Shown: positions 40,716-49,461, counted from the first letter of the stretch. The stretch: DNA of 64,000 nucleotides from UBA4736 sp002404015 (GCA_036747295.1 DAIOCN010000011.1:1-64000), one strand, 5' to 3'. Translations and numbers: made by a program. The notes: generated by a model not told the origin, from the letters alone.

Positions 40716-41492
40716 CTGACCGCCCGGCGCCGCACGATCCTCCTAACCAACGACGACGGGATCACGTCGCCCGGCCTGCACGCCCTGCACGTCCAGCTGA
40801 AACGGCTGGGCGACGTGACGGTGGTCGCGCCCGACGCCGAGAGGTCCGCCGTCGGCCACGCCATCACCACCCTGACTCCGCTCCGGGTCAAGGAGTTCTC
40901 GCAGGGCAGGCAGCCGGTCGGCTACGCGATCAACGGAACGCCGGCGGACTGCGTCAAAATCGGCGTCGGCTCCATCCTCAAATCCCGGCCTCCGGACCTC
41001 GTGGTCTCAGGGATCAACCTAGGGCCCAACACGGCGACCAACATCATCTACTCGGGCACCGTGTCCGCCGCCACCGAGGCCCGGATCCTCGGGATCCCCT
41101 CGATGGCGATCTCGCTGGCGACCTTCGTCGATCCCGACTGGACGTACGCCGCGGCGCTGGGGCGCCGGCTCGGCGCCCTGATCCTGGCCCGGGGGCTGCC
41201 CCGCAAGGTGCTCCTCAACGTCAACGTGCCCAACCTGCCGCGGGCCCGGATCAAGGGGATCAAGATCACCAAGCAGGGCGACTCGGCGTACGTCGAGGAG
41301 TACGAGATGCGCCACGATCCGCGCCGGCAGCCGTACTACTGGCTGTCCGGGTCCTACCAGATGCACGACGAAGACCCCTCCACCGACGCCTGGGCGGTGG
41401 CCAACGGCTACGTCTCCATCACGCCGGTGACGTTCGACCTGACGGCGCACGACCTCCTGGCCGAGGTCGCGGACTGGGGCTGGAAGGTCTGA
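40716..41492 (+). CDS. surE: 5'-nucleotidase SurE (no standard start codon)
   Basis: SurE dephosphorylates nucleoside 5'- and 3'-monophosphates. The conserved N terminus ILLTNDDG (metal ligands Asp13 and Asp14) is encoded at 40734-40757, and SGINLGPN lies near residue 98. Between the upstream TGA (40692-40694) and these residues there is no ATG, GTG or TTG in frame. The first one is the GTG at 40815, after the catalytic aspartates. CTG at 40716 is the best candidate start (258 residues) and follows GGGGTG at 40704-40709. Stop readthrough from the upstream gene is an alternative, since the frame is shared. Confidence 0.9.
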   Translation: MTARRRTILLTNDDGITSPGLHALHVQLKRLGDVTVVAPDAERSAVGHAITTLTPLRVKEFSQGRQPVGYAINGTPADCVKIGVGSILKSRPPDLVVSGINLGPNTATNIIYSGTVSAATEARILGIPSMAISLATFVDPDWTYAAALGRRLGALILARGLPRKVLLNVNVPNLPRARIKGIKITKQGDSAYVEEYEMRHDPRRQPYYWLSGSYQMHDEDPSTDAWAVANGYVSITPVTFDLTAHDLLAEVADWGWKV

Positions 41493-41517
41493 TTCAAGCT
41501 ATCCGTAGATCCCAAAC

Positions 41518-41625
41518 GTCGCAGGGAAGCCCTGGCTCCGCCAGGGCGTCTGAGTTGATTGCCCGCCGACCAGGCTCGCCTTGAGAGGAAAGGGGCTCGT
41601 GGGGGAAACCTGAGGTTTCCCCCAC
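41518..41625 (+). repeat. two-hairpin intergenic element, copy 3
   Basis: It lies between the convergent surE and acyl-CoA dehydrogenase genes. Hairpin A is GCCCTGGC/GCCAGGGC with loop TCC (41529-41547). Hairpin B is GTGGGGGAAACC/GGTTTCCCCCAC (41599-41625), followed by GTTTTTA. With that T run hairpin B looks like an intrinsic terminator for surE. Confidence 0.75.
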
Positions 41626-41629
41626 GTTT

Positions 41630-42904
41630 TTATGCGAACGCCTGGGTGCCCGTGATCTCCTTGCCGATGATCAGTGACTGGATGGAGTCCGTCCCCTCGT
41701 AGGTGAAGACCGCCTCCATGTCCGCCTGGTGGCGGGCGACGTGGTTCTCCAGCAGGATGCCGACCCCGCCCAGGATGTCGCGGGCCGACGCCGCGATCCA
41801 GCGCGCCTTCTTGGCGTTGTTCATCTTGGCCATGGAGGCCATCGCGGCCGTCATCTTGTGCTCGGCGGAAAGCTGCGCCAGCCGGAAGCAGATCAGCTGC
41901 ATCGCCGTCAGCTCGGAGAGCATCCGCGCGAGCTTGCTCTGGACCAGCTGGAAGCTGGCGATCGGCTTGCCGAACTGCTCGCGCTCCTTGGCGTACGCCA
42001 GCGCGGCCTCGTAGCAGGCGAGGGCGTGACCGATCGCCTCCCAGCCGACCGCCGAGCGCGTCGCCGTCAGCACCTTGGCCGTGTCCTTGAAGCTGTGCGA
42101 CTTGGCCAGCCGGTTCTCCAGCGGCACCTTGACGTTCTTGAAGGTCAGCTCGGCCTGCCAGACCGCCCGCTTGGCGATCTTGCCGGTCATGACCTCGGCC
42201 CTGAAGCCGGGTGAGCCTCGCTCGACCAGGAAGGCGCCGACCTGGTCCGTCTCCGCGTCACGCGCCCAGACGACCAGCACGTCCGCGATGGAGCCGTTCC
42301 CGATCCACTTCTTCTCGCCGTTGATCACCCAGTGCTCGCCCTTGCGGACAGCGCTGGTCTCCAGGAGCAGGGAGTCGGAGCCGTGCTGGGCCTCGGTCAA
42401 GGCGAAGGCGCCGATCTTCTCCATCCTCGCCATCGGCGGCAGCCAGCGCCTGCGCTGGGCCGCATTTCCCAGGTACGCGATCGAGGTCATGGCCAGGCCG
42501 GAGTGGACGCCGAAAAACGTAGATATGCTGCCATCCCCGCGGGACAGCTCCTGCGCCATCAGCCCGGCCGCCAGCGGCGACATGCCCGGGCACCCGTAGC
42601 CCTTGATCGTGGCGCCCGCGATCCCCAGCTTGGCGATCTTGGGGATGAGCGCGAAGGGGAACTGGGCCTTCTCCCAGTACTCGTTGATGACCGGGACGAC
42701 CTCCGCGTCGGAGAAGGCGCGGACCTTGTCGCGCACCGCCCTCTCCTTCGCCGTGAGCAGCTCGTCGAGCAGGTAGAAGTCGGTGTCGAGCGGGTCTACC
42801 GGCCGCGGCGTGTCCGGGACTGCCGCCTTTCTGGCCGCCTTTTTGACGAGGCCGGCCCTGCTGGCCGGGTTCTTTCGAGTCTGTAGGCGAACGGCGCGCT
42901 GCAC
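41630..42904 (-). CDS. acyl-CoA dehydrogenase (glutaryl-CoA dehydrogenase-like)
   Basis: A 424-residue flavoprotein. The substrate/FAD motif is ALTEAQHGSD (about 165-174) and the catalytic glutamate is in YEGTDS (about 402-407), as in glutaryl- and short-chain acyl-CoA dehydrogenases. The first 35 residues are a basic, alanine-rich extension. The GTG at 42904 has AAGGGGG about 9 bases upstream and a TATCAT box farther up. It is monocistronic. Whether it decarboxylates glutaryl-CoA depends on an arginine that I cannot place with certainty. Confidence 0.92.
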   Translation of the reverse strand: MQRAVRLQTRKNPASRAGLVKKAARKAAVPDTPRPVDPLDTDFYLLDELLTAKERAVRDKVRAFSDAEVVPVINEYWEKAQFPFALIPKIAKLGIAGATIKGYGCPGMSPLAAGLMAQELSRGDGSISTFFGVHSGLAMTSIAYLGNAAQRRRWLPPMARMEKIGAFALTEAQHGSDSLLLETSAVRKGEHWVINGEKKWIGNGSIADVLVVWARDAETDQVGAFLVERGSPGFRAEVMTGKIAKRAVWQAELTFKNVKVPLENRLAKSHSFKDTAKVLTATRSAVGWEAIGHALACYEAALAYAKEREQFGKPIASFQLVQSKLARMLSELTAMQLICFRLAQLSAEHKMTAAMASMAKMNNAKKARWIAASARDILGGVGILLENHVARHQADMEAVFTYEGTDSIQSLIIGKEITGTQAFA

Positions 42905-42945
42905 AAGCGACCCCCTTTACGGGCGATTTCTTGACAGCAATGATA

Positions 42946-44184
42946 TCACCGAATTGCCTTCAACTCGCCCGCATCGTAGGGCCGGTTGGCAGCTGGCAGA
43001 AGCCTGGGGATTCCCGCCACGGCGAGCGCCTCGGGAGTCTGGGTGTGAACGGGCAGGACGACCCCCGGTCCTACCGACTCCACCATCCTCACGATGTCCG
43101 CCGGGCGCGAGTGGCCACTGGAGCTGATTCGCGTGAGGACCAGGCCCAGAGCCTGGGTCCAGGCGTTGAGCACCCCCCAGGCGGGGTCGTATTCGCCGAT
43201 CGGCGGGCCGTCGCTCTGGACGAACACGGACCCTGGCGGGGGCTCCAGATCGATCAGCAGGGGCAGCTGCGCGTACGGCAGCTGGACGCAGTACCGCTCC
43301 GGGTTGAAGCGGATGGCGTCGAGGTCGCCGAGGACGTCCCGCCAGCCCGCGAGGGCAGCGGAGACGGGCTCCATCAGGAACCGGCGGCCGCGCGCCGCGC
43401 ACGAGCGGGCGAAAGCATTCACTCGTTCCCGGTTCATGGGATAGAGGTTCACCACCAGCAGTCCGGCCACTCCCTCGACCAGAGCGTCGAACGCCGCGTG
43501 CACCTCGGCCTCCGTCCGCCGTAAGGGCGCTGCCTCGCCCTCCGCCCGCGGGCGGTCGAAACCGAGCAGCACGCCCTCCTGGATGAGTACGTCGAATCCC
43601 CGGGCGGCGGCGGCGTACGCGGCCGTCACCTCGGCGTGGAGGCCGTGCCAGCGGTGGTCGCCGGTGTAGGCGATGGTGAGGTCAGGGGCCCTTATCAGGA
43701 AGCCGGTGGCGCCCGGGAGGTCGTGATCCACGGCCACGAACTCGACCTCGATCTCTCCCACCCGGACCCGCTCCCGGTTGCCGGCCGGGTTCCCCGGAGG
43801 GCCCTGGCGCCAGGGCAGGTAGCCCGTCCGATCGGCGGCGGACCGCAACCCCTCCATGGCTTCCGGATAGAAGAGCGGCACCTCGGGGTGCACGAAGGGC
43901 ACGAGGCTCGTGTGGTCCAGGTGCATGTGACTCAGGAAGAGGCTGGTGCGGCCGTCCCAGGCCTCGTAGACGCCCTCCAATCGCGGCGCCGAGCCCACCG
44001 CGATGAGGTCCGCCAACTCCCGGCCGGGCCGCGGCTCCAGCCCCAGCGAGAAGGGAGCCCGGCCCGGGGCGTGCTCCAGCCCGAAGTCGAAGATGGCCCG
44101 GGTCCCGGCGCGCTCGACGGTGAACTTGAGGCCGGTCGGGTTGCCCGTGGAGAGGAACGTCAGGACGGTGGTTGGGGCGGCCAA
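42946..44184 (-). CDS. metallo-beta-lactamase-fold hydrolase
   Basis: A 412-residue MBL-fold protein. The zinc motif SHMHLDH is at about residues 82-88. GDHRWHG supplies a further ligand, and the C-terminal SSSGHSRPADIVRMV with VLPVHTQTPE is typical of the RNase J/beta-CASP-like group. The TTG start is 11 bases after a TATGAT box on this strand. It could be a nuclease or a small-molecule hydrolase. No RNA-binding C-terminal domain is visible. Confidence 0.8.
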   Translation of the reverse strand: MAAPTTVLTFLSTGNPTGLKFTVERAGTRAIFDFGLEHAPGRAPFSLGLEPRPGRELADLIAVGSAPRLEGVYEAWDGRTSLFLSHMHLDHTSLVPFVHPEVPLFYPEAMEGLRSAADRTGYLPWRQGPPGNPAGNRERVRVGEIEVEFVAVDHDLPGATGFLIRAPDLTIAYTGDHRWHGLHAEVTAAYAAAARGFDVLIQEGVLLGFDRPRAEGEAAPLRRTEAEVHAAFDALVEGVAGLLVVNLYPMNRERVNAFARSCAARGRRFLMEPVSAALAGWRDVLGDLDAIRFNPERYCVQLPYAQLPLLIDLEPPPGSVFVQSDGPPIGEYDPAWGVLNAWTQALGLVLTRISSSGHSRPADIVRMVESVGPGVVLPVHTQTPEALAVAGIPRLLPAANRPYDAGELKAIR

Positions 44185-44195
44185 GAAAGCTGTCC

Positions 44196-44201
44196 ATCAT
44201 A
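44196..44201 (-). promoter_or_regulatory. -10-like box TATGAT
   Basis: Minus-strand TATGAT (44201-44196), 11 bases, then TTG at 44184. The rest of the 168-base divergent gap up to 44353 shows no other clear element. Confidence 0.4.
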
Positions 44202-44352
44202 GCCCCGCGCCCAGGCTCGCTCTGACGGCTGGAAGCGGCGATCGCCGGCCCTCTAACCGTCAGGGGCGACTGAGGTCCGGGCTGGAGCAACGCCGGATAT
44301 TGGGCGATACTGATGGGCCGCATTGACTGACGCATCCCTGGGCTCCTCATAG

Positions 44353-45306
44353 ATGCAACCGGGCACCGGCTTCGCCGACCAGCCGCTGACCGGACTCCGC
44401 GTCGCCCGCCGCCTCACCAGGCTCCGCGGCCTCGGCCGAGAGGGCTGGGAAGGCTATCTCTTCCTGGCTCCGGCGCTCGCGATCTTTCTCCTCTTCCTGG
44501 TCATCCCGACGGTCTGGGTCTTCGGGCTCTCACTGTTCAAGTGGGACTTCATCGGCGACCCCCAGTTCGTCGGTCTGCGCAATTTCCAGCGCCTGCTGCT
44601 CGAGGACGACCTGTTCCACAGGTCCGTTTACCAGACGCTCTACTTCGTGGCGGGGACCGTTCCCACCGGGATGGCCCTGAGCCTGTTCATCGCGGTGCTG
44701 CTCAACGCCAAGCTGCCCGCGCGAGGCTTCTTCCGGGCGGTCCTCTACTCGCCGTACGTGCTGCCTGTCATCGCCACCACCGTCCTCTGGCAGTGGATCT
44801 ACAACGCCGACTACGGGGTCATGAACGGGCTCCTGCAGGCCGTCCACCTGCCCAAGCTGGGGTGGGTCCGGGACTCCCAGTGGATCATGCCCGCGATCAT
44901 CATCTACAGCATCTGGCACTTCACCGGGTACAACACGGTGATCTTTCTCGCGGGGCTGGCGAACATCCCGCCCGAGCTCGAAGAGGCCGCCCGGGTCGAC
45001 GGCGCCAACCGCTGGCAGAGCTTCTGGAACGTCACCTGGCCCCTGCTCAGCCCGACGACCTACTTCGTGCTCTTCATCGCCATGATCGGGTCCTTCAAGG
45101 TCTTCGTGCAGATCTACCAGTTCACGGTAGGCACGGGAGGGCCCGACAGGGCGGCGGAGACGATCGGCTTCTACCTCTACCAGGAGGCGTTCCAGCACTT
45201 CCGCGCCGGCTATGCCTCGGCGATCTCGGTGATCTTCTTCCTGATCATCATCCTGGTCACCGTGAGCCAGATGCGCTTCGCCTCGCGGCGGGTCTTCTAC
45301 CGGTGA
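44353..45306 (+). CDS. sugar ABC transporter permease (MalF/UgpA type)
   Basis: A 317-residue permease with six membrane segments after a basic N terminus. The EAA motif EEAARVDGANRWQSFW (about 216-231) contacts the ATPase. It is the first of three importer genes. The stop overlaps the second permease start (GTGA). The sugar is unknown. Confidence 0.92.
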   Translation: MQPGTGFADQPLTGLRVARRLTRLRGLGREGWEGYLFLAPALAIFLLFLVIPTVWVFGLSLFKWDFIGDPQFVGLRNFQRLLLEDDLFHRSVYQTLYFVAGTVPTGMALSLFIAVLLNAKLPARGFFRAVLYSPYVLPVIATTVLWQWIYNADYGVMNGLLQAVHLPKLGWVRDSQWIMPAIIIYSIWHFTGYNTVIFLAGLANIPPELEEAARVDGANRWQSFWNVTWPLLSPTTYFVLFIAMIGSFKVFVQIYQFTVGTGGPDRAAETIGFYLYQEAFQHFRAGYASAISVIFFLIIILVTVSQMRFASRRVFYR

Positions 45307-46133
45307 GCCTGCTGGGCCGGCGCCTCGTCTACTATGTCCCCCGCTACCTGGTGCTGGTCGTCATCACGATCGCCTTCGTGTTCCCGCTGTACTGGATGGT
45401 GGTGCTCTCTCTCGACGGCCTCAACACGCCCTTCAGCCTGCCGCCGAAGCTCTGGCCGGACTTCAATTTCGGCAACTTCGCGGACGCCTGGAACTACGCG
45501 CCGTGGCCTCGCTACTTCCTGAACACGTTCATCGTGGCCGGCGGCACGATGATCATGGTCATCGTCACCTCGGTGCTGGCCGGATACGCCTTCGCCTCCA
45601 TGAGCTTCCCGGGCAAGGCGCTCGTCTTCGCCTGCGTGCTGGGCATGTATATGGTCCCCCAGGAGATCACGCTAGTCCCCAACTACGTGATCCTCACAGA
45701 CCTGCACTGGATGAACAGCTTCCAGGCCCAGATCGTCCCGTTCGGCGCCTCGATCTTCGGCATCTTCCTGATGCGCCAGTTCTTCCTGACGCTGCCCAAG
45801 GATCTCTGGGAGGCCGCCCAACTGGACGGGATCGGCCACTTCAAGTTCCTCTGGCTGATCGCGCTCCCCCTGGCCCGGCCAGCTGTGATAACTGTTGCGC
45901 TGTTCCACTTCGTGGCCGGCTGGAACTCGTTTCTGTGGCCGCTGATCGTCACGTCGGACGACCGCTTCCGGCCCATCCAGGTTGGACTTTCCTCGTTTGC
46001 GGCGGCAGACTCGACCCAGCCCGTGCTTCTGGCGGCAGGGGCCCTGATGACAACGCTGCCGATCCTGGTCATCTTCCTGTTCGCCCAGAAGCAGTTGGTA
46101 GGCGGCATCGCGGCGACCGGCATCCGGGGCTAG
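45303..46133 (+). CDS. sugar ABC transporter permease (MalG/UgpE type)
   Basis: A 276-residue permease with six membrane segments. The EAA loop is WEAAQLDGIGHFKFLW (about 177-192). The GTG at 45303 overlaps the upstream stop and is the start that gives the usual length. It pairs with the preceding permease. Confidence 0.92.
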   Translation: MSLLGRRLVYYVPRYLVLVVITIAFVFPLYWMVVLSLDGLNTPFSLPPKLWPDFNFGNFADAWNYAPWPRYFLNTFIVAGGTMIMVIVTSVLAGYAFASMSFPGKALVFACVLGMYMVPQEITLVPNYVILTDLHWMNSFQAQIVPFGASIFGIFLMRQFFLTLPKDLWEAAQLDGIGHFKFLWLIALPLARPAVITVALFHFVAGWNSFLWPLIVTSDDRFRPIQVGLSSFAAADSTQPVLLAAGALMTTLPILVIFLFAQKQLVGGIAATGIRG

Positions 46134-46167
46134 CGATCACGTTCAAGAAGGAGGAGCAGTACAGCCG

Positions 46168-47511
46168 ATGAGATTCAGGACTGTCTCAGTTCTGGCCGTG
46201 ATCGCCACGCTCGCCTGCGGCGGCGGCACCGCGAGCACCACGACGACGTCCAACGGCAGCCAGCTGCCGGCCCTGAGCCACCACGTCAACATCACGTTCT
46301 GGCACGCGATGCACGGCGGCAGCCAGAAGCCGACCATCGAGCAGCTGGCCCAGCAGTTCAACTCCAGCCAGTCCAACGTAACCGTCACGCTGGTCGACCA
46401 GGTGGACTATCCGACCCTTCTCTCCAAGAACCTGGCCGCCCTGGCGGCGGGCCAGCCCCCAGACGCCACCCAGTGCTACACCGGTTGGGCCGACCAGTTC
46501 AACAAAAAGAAGGCGCTGGCCGACATCACGCCCTTCATCGACGCCAAGGACGGTCTCAGCCAGGCCGATCTGAAGGACTTCTTCCCCGGCCTGCTGAAGG
46601 ACGGGCAGCTCAACGGCAAGCAGTACACCATCCCCTTCAACAAGTCCACTCCTGTCATCTACTACAACGCCGAGATGTTCCAGGAGGCGGGTATCACGTC
46701 GCCGCCGAAGACCTGGGACGAGTTCGCCGCGGACGCCAAAAAGCTGCAGAGCTACTCGCCCCAGTCGGCCCAGACGAAGTCGTCGGACGGCAAGCACTGG
46801 GGCACCGACTTCAGCAACTCGCCCGGCTATGAGCAGGCCTGGGAGGGCCAGCTCGTCTCGAACGGCGGGAGCCTCGTCAACAAGGACAGCAGCAAGTCCG
46901 CGTTCAATTCCACCGCCGGCCAGCAGTCCATCCAGATGTGGGCGGACCTGGTCAGGTCCGGCGCCGCGCACCGGGTCAACGGCTTCGAGGACGAGGACGA
47001 CCTGGGCTCTAAGCACGCCGCCATGATCGTCAACACGATCGCCGGCTACTCGTTCGTGCAGAAGTCCGTTGGCAACGGCTTCACGCTTAAGACCGCCCAG
47101 ATTCCGGCGGGCACCAAGACGGCAGCGGTCGAGATGGCGGGCACCAACGTGTGCACCTTCAACAAGTCCTCCCAGGACGTCCAGCAGGGCGTCTTCCAGT
47201 GGACCAAGTACATCACCAGTAAGGCCTCGACGGAGCTCTGGTCCGAGAAGACCGGCTACATGCCCGTGCGGCAGTCTGCCGTCAACGACATGCAGACCAC
47301 CTTCTACCCCTCCAACAAGGACGGCGCCAACCTGAAGGTCGCGGTGGACCAGCTACCGCACGCTTTCGGCGGCCCCGCGCTGGCGGTGTGGGACGAGTCG
47401 ATCACCGACATCCTGGTCGAGCTGGTCAACATCGTGGACGGCAAGAAGTCGGCCTCGCTGGGGCTCGGGGACGCCCAGAAGAAGGTTGACGACCTGCTGG
47501 CCAACGGGTAA
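46168..47511 (+). CDS. sugar ABC transporter substrate-binding lipoprotein (family 1)
   Basis: A 447-residue extracellular solute-binding protein. The lipobox ATLAC puts the lipidated cysteine at residue 17, followed by a Thr/Ser linker. ITFWHAMHGG begins the first lobe, and NKSTPVIYYN and the PPKTWDEF region line the ligand cleft. GGAGGAG lies upstream of the ATG. No ATP-binding subunit is encoded next to it, so a shared MsmK/UgpC-like ATPase elsewhere is expected. The adenosine deaminase frame follows in the same phase. Confidence 0.93.
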   Translation: MRFRTVSVLAVIATLACGGGTASTTTTSNGSQLPALSHHVNITFWHAMHGGSQKPTIEQLAQQFNSSQSNVTVTLVDQVDYPTLLSKNLAALAAGQPPDATQCYTGWADQFNKKKALADITPFIDAKDGLSQADLKDFFPGLLKDGQLNGKQYTIPFNKSTPVIYYNAEMFQEAGITSPPKTWDEFAADAKKLQSYSPQSAQTKSSDGKHWGTDFSNSPGYEQAWEGQLVSNGGSLVNKDSSKSAFNSTAGQQSIQMWADLVRSGAAHRVNGFEDEDDLGSKHAAMIVNTIAGYSFVQKSVGNGFTLKTAQIPAGTKTAAVEMAGTNVCTFNKSSQDVQQGVFQWTKYITSKASTELWSEKTGYMPVRQSAVNDMQTTFYPSNKDGANLKVAVDQLPHAFGGPALAVWDESITDILVELVNIVDGKKSASLGLGDAQKKVDDLLANG

Positions 47512-47514
47512 CCG

Positions 47515-48447
47515 ATAGAAGACTTTCGCGCGTGGCCGAAGGCCGAGCTGCACTGTCACCTCGACGGTGCGGTCCGGCCGGCCACCGCGGATGAGCTGGC
47601 GCGGCGGCAGGGCCTCGACCTGCCGCGGACGCTCCGCCTCCTCGCCCCCGGCTCCTGTGCCTCCCAGGCCGAGTACATCTCCTACTTTGGCGACGCGATC
47701 GCCGTCATGCAGACCGAGGAAGCGCTGGAACGGACCGCTTACGAGCTGTGCCTCGATTCCGCCGCGGACGGCATCGACTACCTGGAGGTCCGCTGGGCGC
47801 CGCGCCTGCATCTGCGGACGGGCCTGCAGGTGACTGACGTGATCGAGGCCGTGCTCAGGGGCCTGGCCGCCGGCCCCATTCGGGCCGTGGCGATCGCCTG
47901 CGCAATGCGCACCGACTCGGGCGAGGCCAACGAGAGGCTGGCCCGCGACGCCGCCCGGTTCCTGGGCCGAGGGCTGGTGGGCTTTGACCTGGCCGGCGAC
48001 GAGGCGGGCTTTCCGGACCTCGAGCCGCACCGCCCGGCCTTCGCCGTGGCTGGAGCCGCGGGTCTGGGGCTGACCTGCCACGCCGGGGAAGCCGGTCCAG
48101 CCTCCCACGTGACGGACGCGCTCAGCCTGGGCGTGAGCCGGGTCGCACATGGGGTGATCGGCGCCGCCGACCCCCAAGTGGTGGAGCGGGTGCGGGCGGA
48201 GGGTGTGGTGCTCGACCTCTGTCCGACCGCCAACTGGAAGTGCAAGGCGGTGGCCGAGCTCGCCGCCCATCCTCTTCCCAGACTGGTCCGGGCGGGGGTG
48301 CGCTGCACCGTCAGCACCGACTCCCGGACGGTCGCCGGCACGACGCTCAGCCGCGAATACGAGCTGTGTGCGACCGTCATGGGGATGACCGAGGACGAGC
48401 TGCGCGCCTGCAACCGGACCGCCCATGACGCTCGATTCGACCGCTGA
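47515..48447 (+). CDS. adenosine deaminase family protein (no standard start codon)
   Basis: A metal-dependent purine deaminase-fold enzyme. PKAELHCHLDG carries the HxH zinc pair, TCHAGEAG (near 186) the zinc histidine and catalytic glutamate, and VAHGV and STDS (near 266) further ligands. The second aspartate of the usual TDDP motif is serine here, as happens in some actinobacterial relatives. Between the upstream TAA (47509-47511) and PKAELHCH there is no ATG, GTG or TTG in frame. ATA at 47515 is the only candidate near the right place, so the start given is a placeholder. The first standard start is far inside the gene. It ends overlapping a Nudix gene by 23 bases. Confidence 0.85.
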   Translation: MEDFRAWPKAELHCHLDGAVRPATADELARRQGLDLPRTLRLLAPGSCASQAEYISYFGDAIAVMQTEEALERTAYELCLDSAADGIDYLEVRWAPRLHLRTGLQVTDVIEAVLRGLAAGPIRAVAIACAMRTDSGEANERLARDAARFLGRGLVGFDLAGDEAGFPDLEPHRPAFAVAGAAGLGLTCHAGEAGPASHVTDALSLGVSRVAHGVIGAADPQVVERVRAEGVVLDLCPTANWKCKAVAELAAHPLPRLVRAGVRCTVSTDSRTVAGTTLSREYELCATVMGMTEDELRACNRTAHDARFDR

Positions 48448-49045
48448 CCTGGAAAAGGCGATCGCCGAGCGGCCACGGCGGCCGGCGCGGTGGTCGCTGG
48501 CGGGCCGGATCGAGGCGGCCGTGTGCGTCCCGCTCCACGAAGGCGCGCGCGGCGTCGAGATCTGGGCCATCAAGCGGCCGGACCGGCTCCGCCACCACGC
48601 CCGCGAGATCGCTTTCCCGGGCGGCAAGCCCGATCCCGGCGACCAGGACCTGCTGGCGACGGCGCTGAGGGAGACGGAGGAGGAGCTGGGCATCCCCCGG
48701 GACCAGATGAGGGTGCTGGGCGCGCTCTCGCCGGTCCCGACCGCGACCAGCCGCTTCACCCTCAACCCGTTCGTGGTCGAGGTGGCCCGCCACGCGGTCG
48801 CGGAGCCCGCCGCGGACGAGGTGGCGGTCTTGATCCGGATGCTGGTGGCGGACTTCTTCGCCGGCCGGGTCTCCTACCGCGCGATCGACCTGGGCGGCTA
48901 CCAGTCGCCCATCTTCGACTTCGAGGCCGGTTCGATGTACGGCGCCAGCGCGCACGTCATGGAGGAGATACTTCTGATATACGGCGAGGTGCTGGGTTTG
49001 CGGATGCCGGCTCCCGTGTTGACTGAGGAGATCCCTTGGCAATGA
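48425..49045 (+). CDS. Nudix hydrolase, CoA pyrophosphatase-like
   Basis: A 206-residue hydrolase. The Nudix box starts GGKPDPGDQD and ends RETEEELG (about 66-88). The preceding HHAREIAFPGG matches the CoA-ase (NudL) motif. It would cleave CoA to phosphopantetheine and 3',5'-ADP, though substrate proof is lacking. The ATG lies within the 3' end of the deaminase gene. The mscL gene overlaps its end. Confidence 0.9.
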   Translation: MTLDSTADLEKAIAERPRRPARWSLAGRIEAAVCVPLHEGARGVEIWAIKRPDRLRHHAREIAFPGGKPDPGDQDLLATALRETEEELGIPRDQMRVLGALSPVPTATSRFTLNPFVVEVARHAVAEPAADEVAVLIRMLVADFFAGRVSYRAIDLGGYQSPIFDFEAGSMYGASAHVMEEILLIYGEVLGLRMPAPVLTEEIPWQ

Positions 49046-49461
49046 GCGGTTTGAAGAAGTTCGTTCTGCGCGGCAACCTCCTGGACCTCGCGGTCGCCGT
49101 CGTCATCGGGGTGGCTTTCGGGGCCGTCATCAACGCTTTCATCAGGGACCTCGTCACCCCCCTGCTCGCGGCGATCGGCGGCAAACCGGACTTCGCGGCC
49201 CTGTACTTCACCGTCAACGGCAGCCGCTTTCTGATCGGCGAGTTCATCGACGCGTTGCTGGCGTTCCTGTTGATCGCCGCGGTGATCTACTACTTCGTGG
49301 TCAGTCCCTTTGTCCGGATCCAGGAGCGCGTCCATCGGGGGGAGGAAGACGCTGACCCCACGGTCCGCAAGTGCCCCGAGTGCCTGAGCGAGATCCCCAG
49401 CGAAGCCCGGCGCTGCCGCTTCTGCGGCAGCAAGGTCCCGGCGGCGAGGCCGAAAACCTAG
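49036..49461 (+). CDS. mscL: large-conductance mechanosensitive channel with C-terminal zinc ribbon
   Basis: A 141-residue channel protein. The first 100 residues are MscL, with FVLRGNLLDLAVAVVIG as the pore-lining helix, a periplasmic loop, and FIDALLAFLLIAAVIYYF as the second helix. The C terminus replaces the usual short helical bundle with CPEC and CRFC (C113, C116, C127, C130), a zinc-ribbon unit. It opens under membrane tension to release solutes. The TTG at 49036 has GAGGAG 5 bases upstream; an ATG at 49042 is possible. Its stop shares bases with the opposite gene's stop (CTAG). Confidence 0.94.
   Translation: MAMSGLKKFVLRGNLLDLAVAVVIGVAFGAVINAFIRDLVTPLLAAIGGKPDFAALYFTVNGSRFLIGEFIDALLAFLLIAAVIYYFVVSPFVRIQERVHRGEEDADPTVRKCPECLSEIPSEARRCRFCGSKVPAARPKT

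Noticed and set aside
42928..42960. TTGACA near 42928 on the plus strand as a promoter
   Set aside because: No acceptable -10 box at 16-18 bases, and no plus-strand gene follows.
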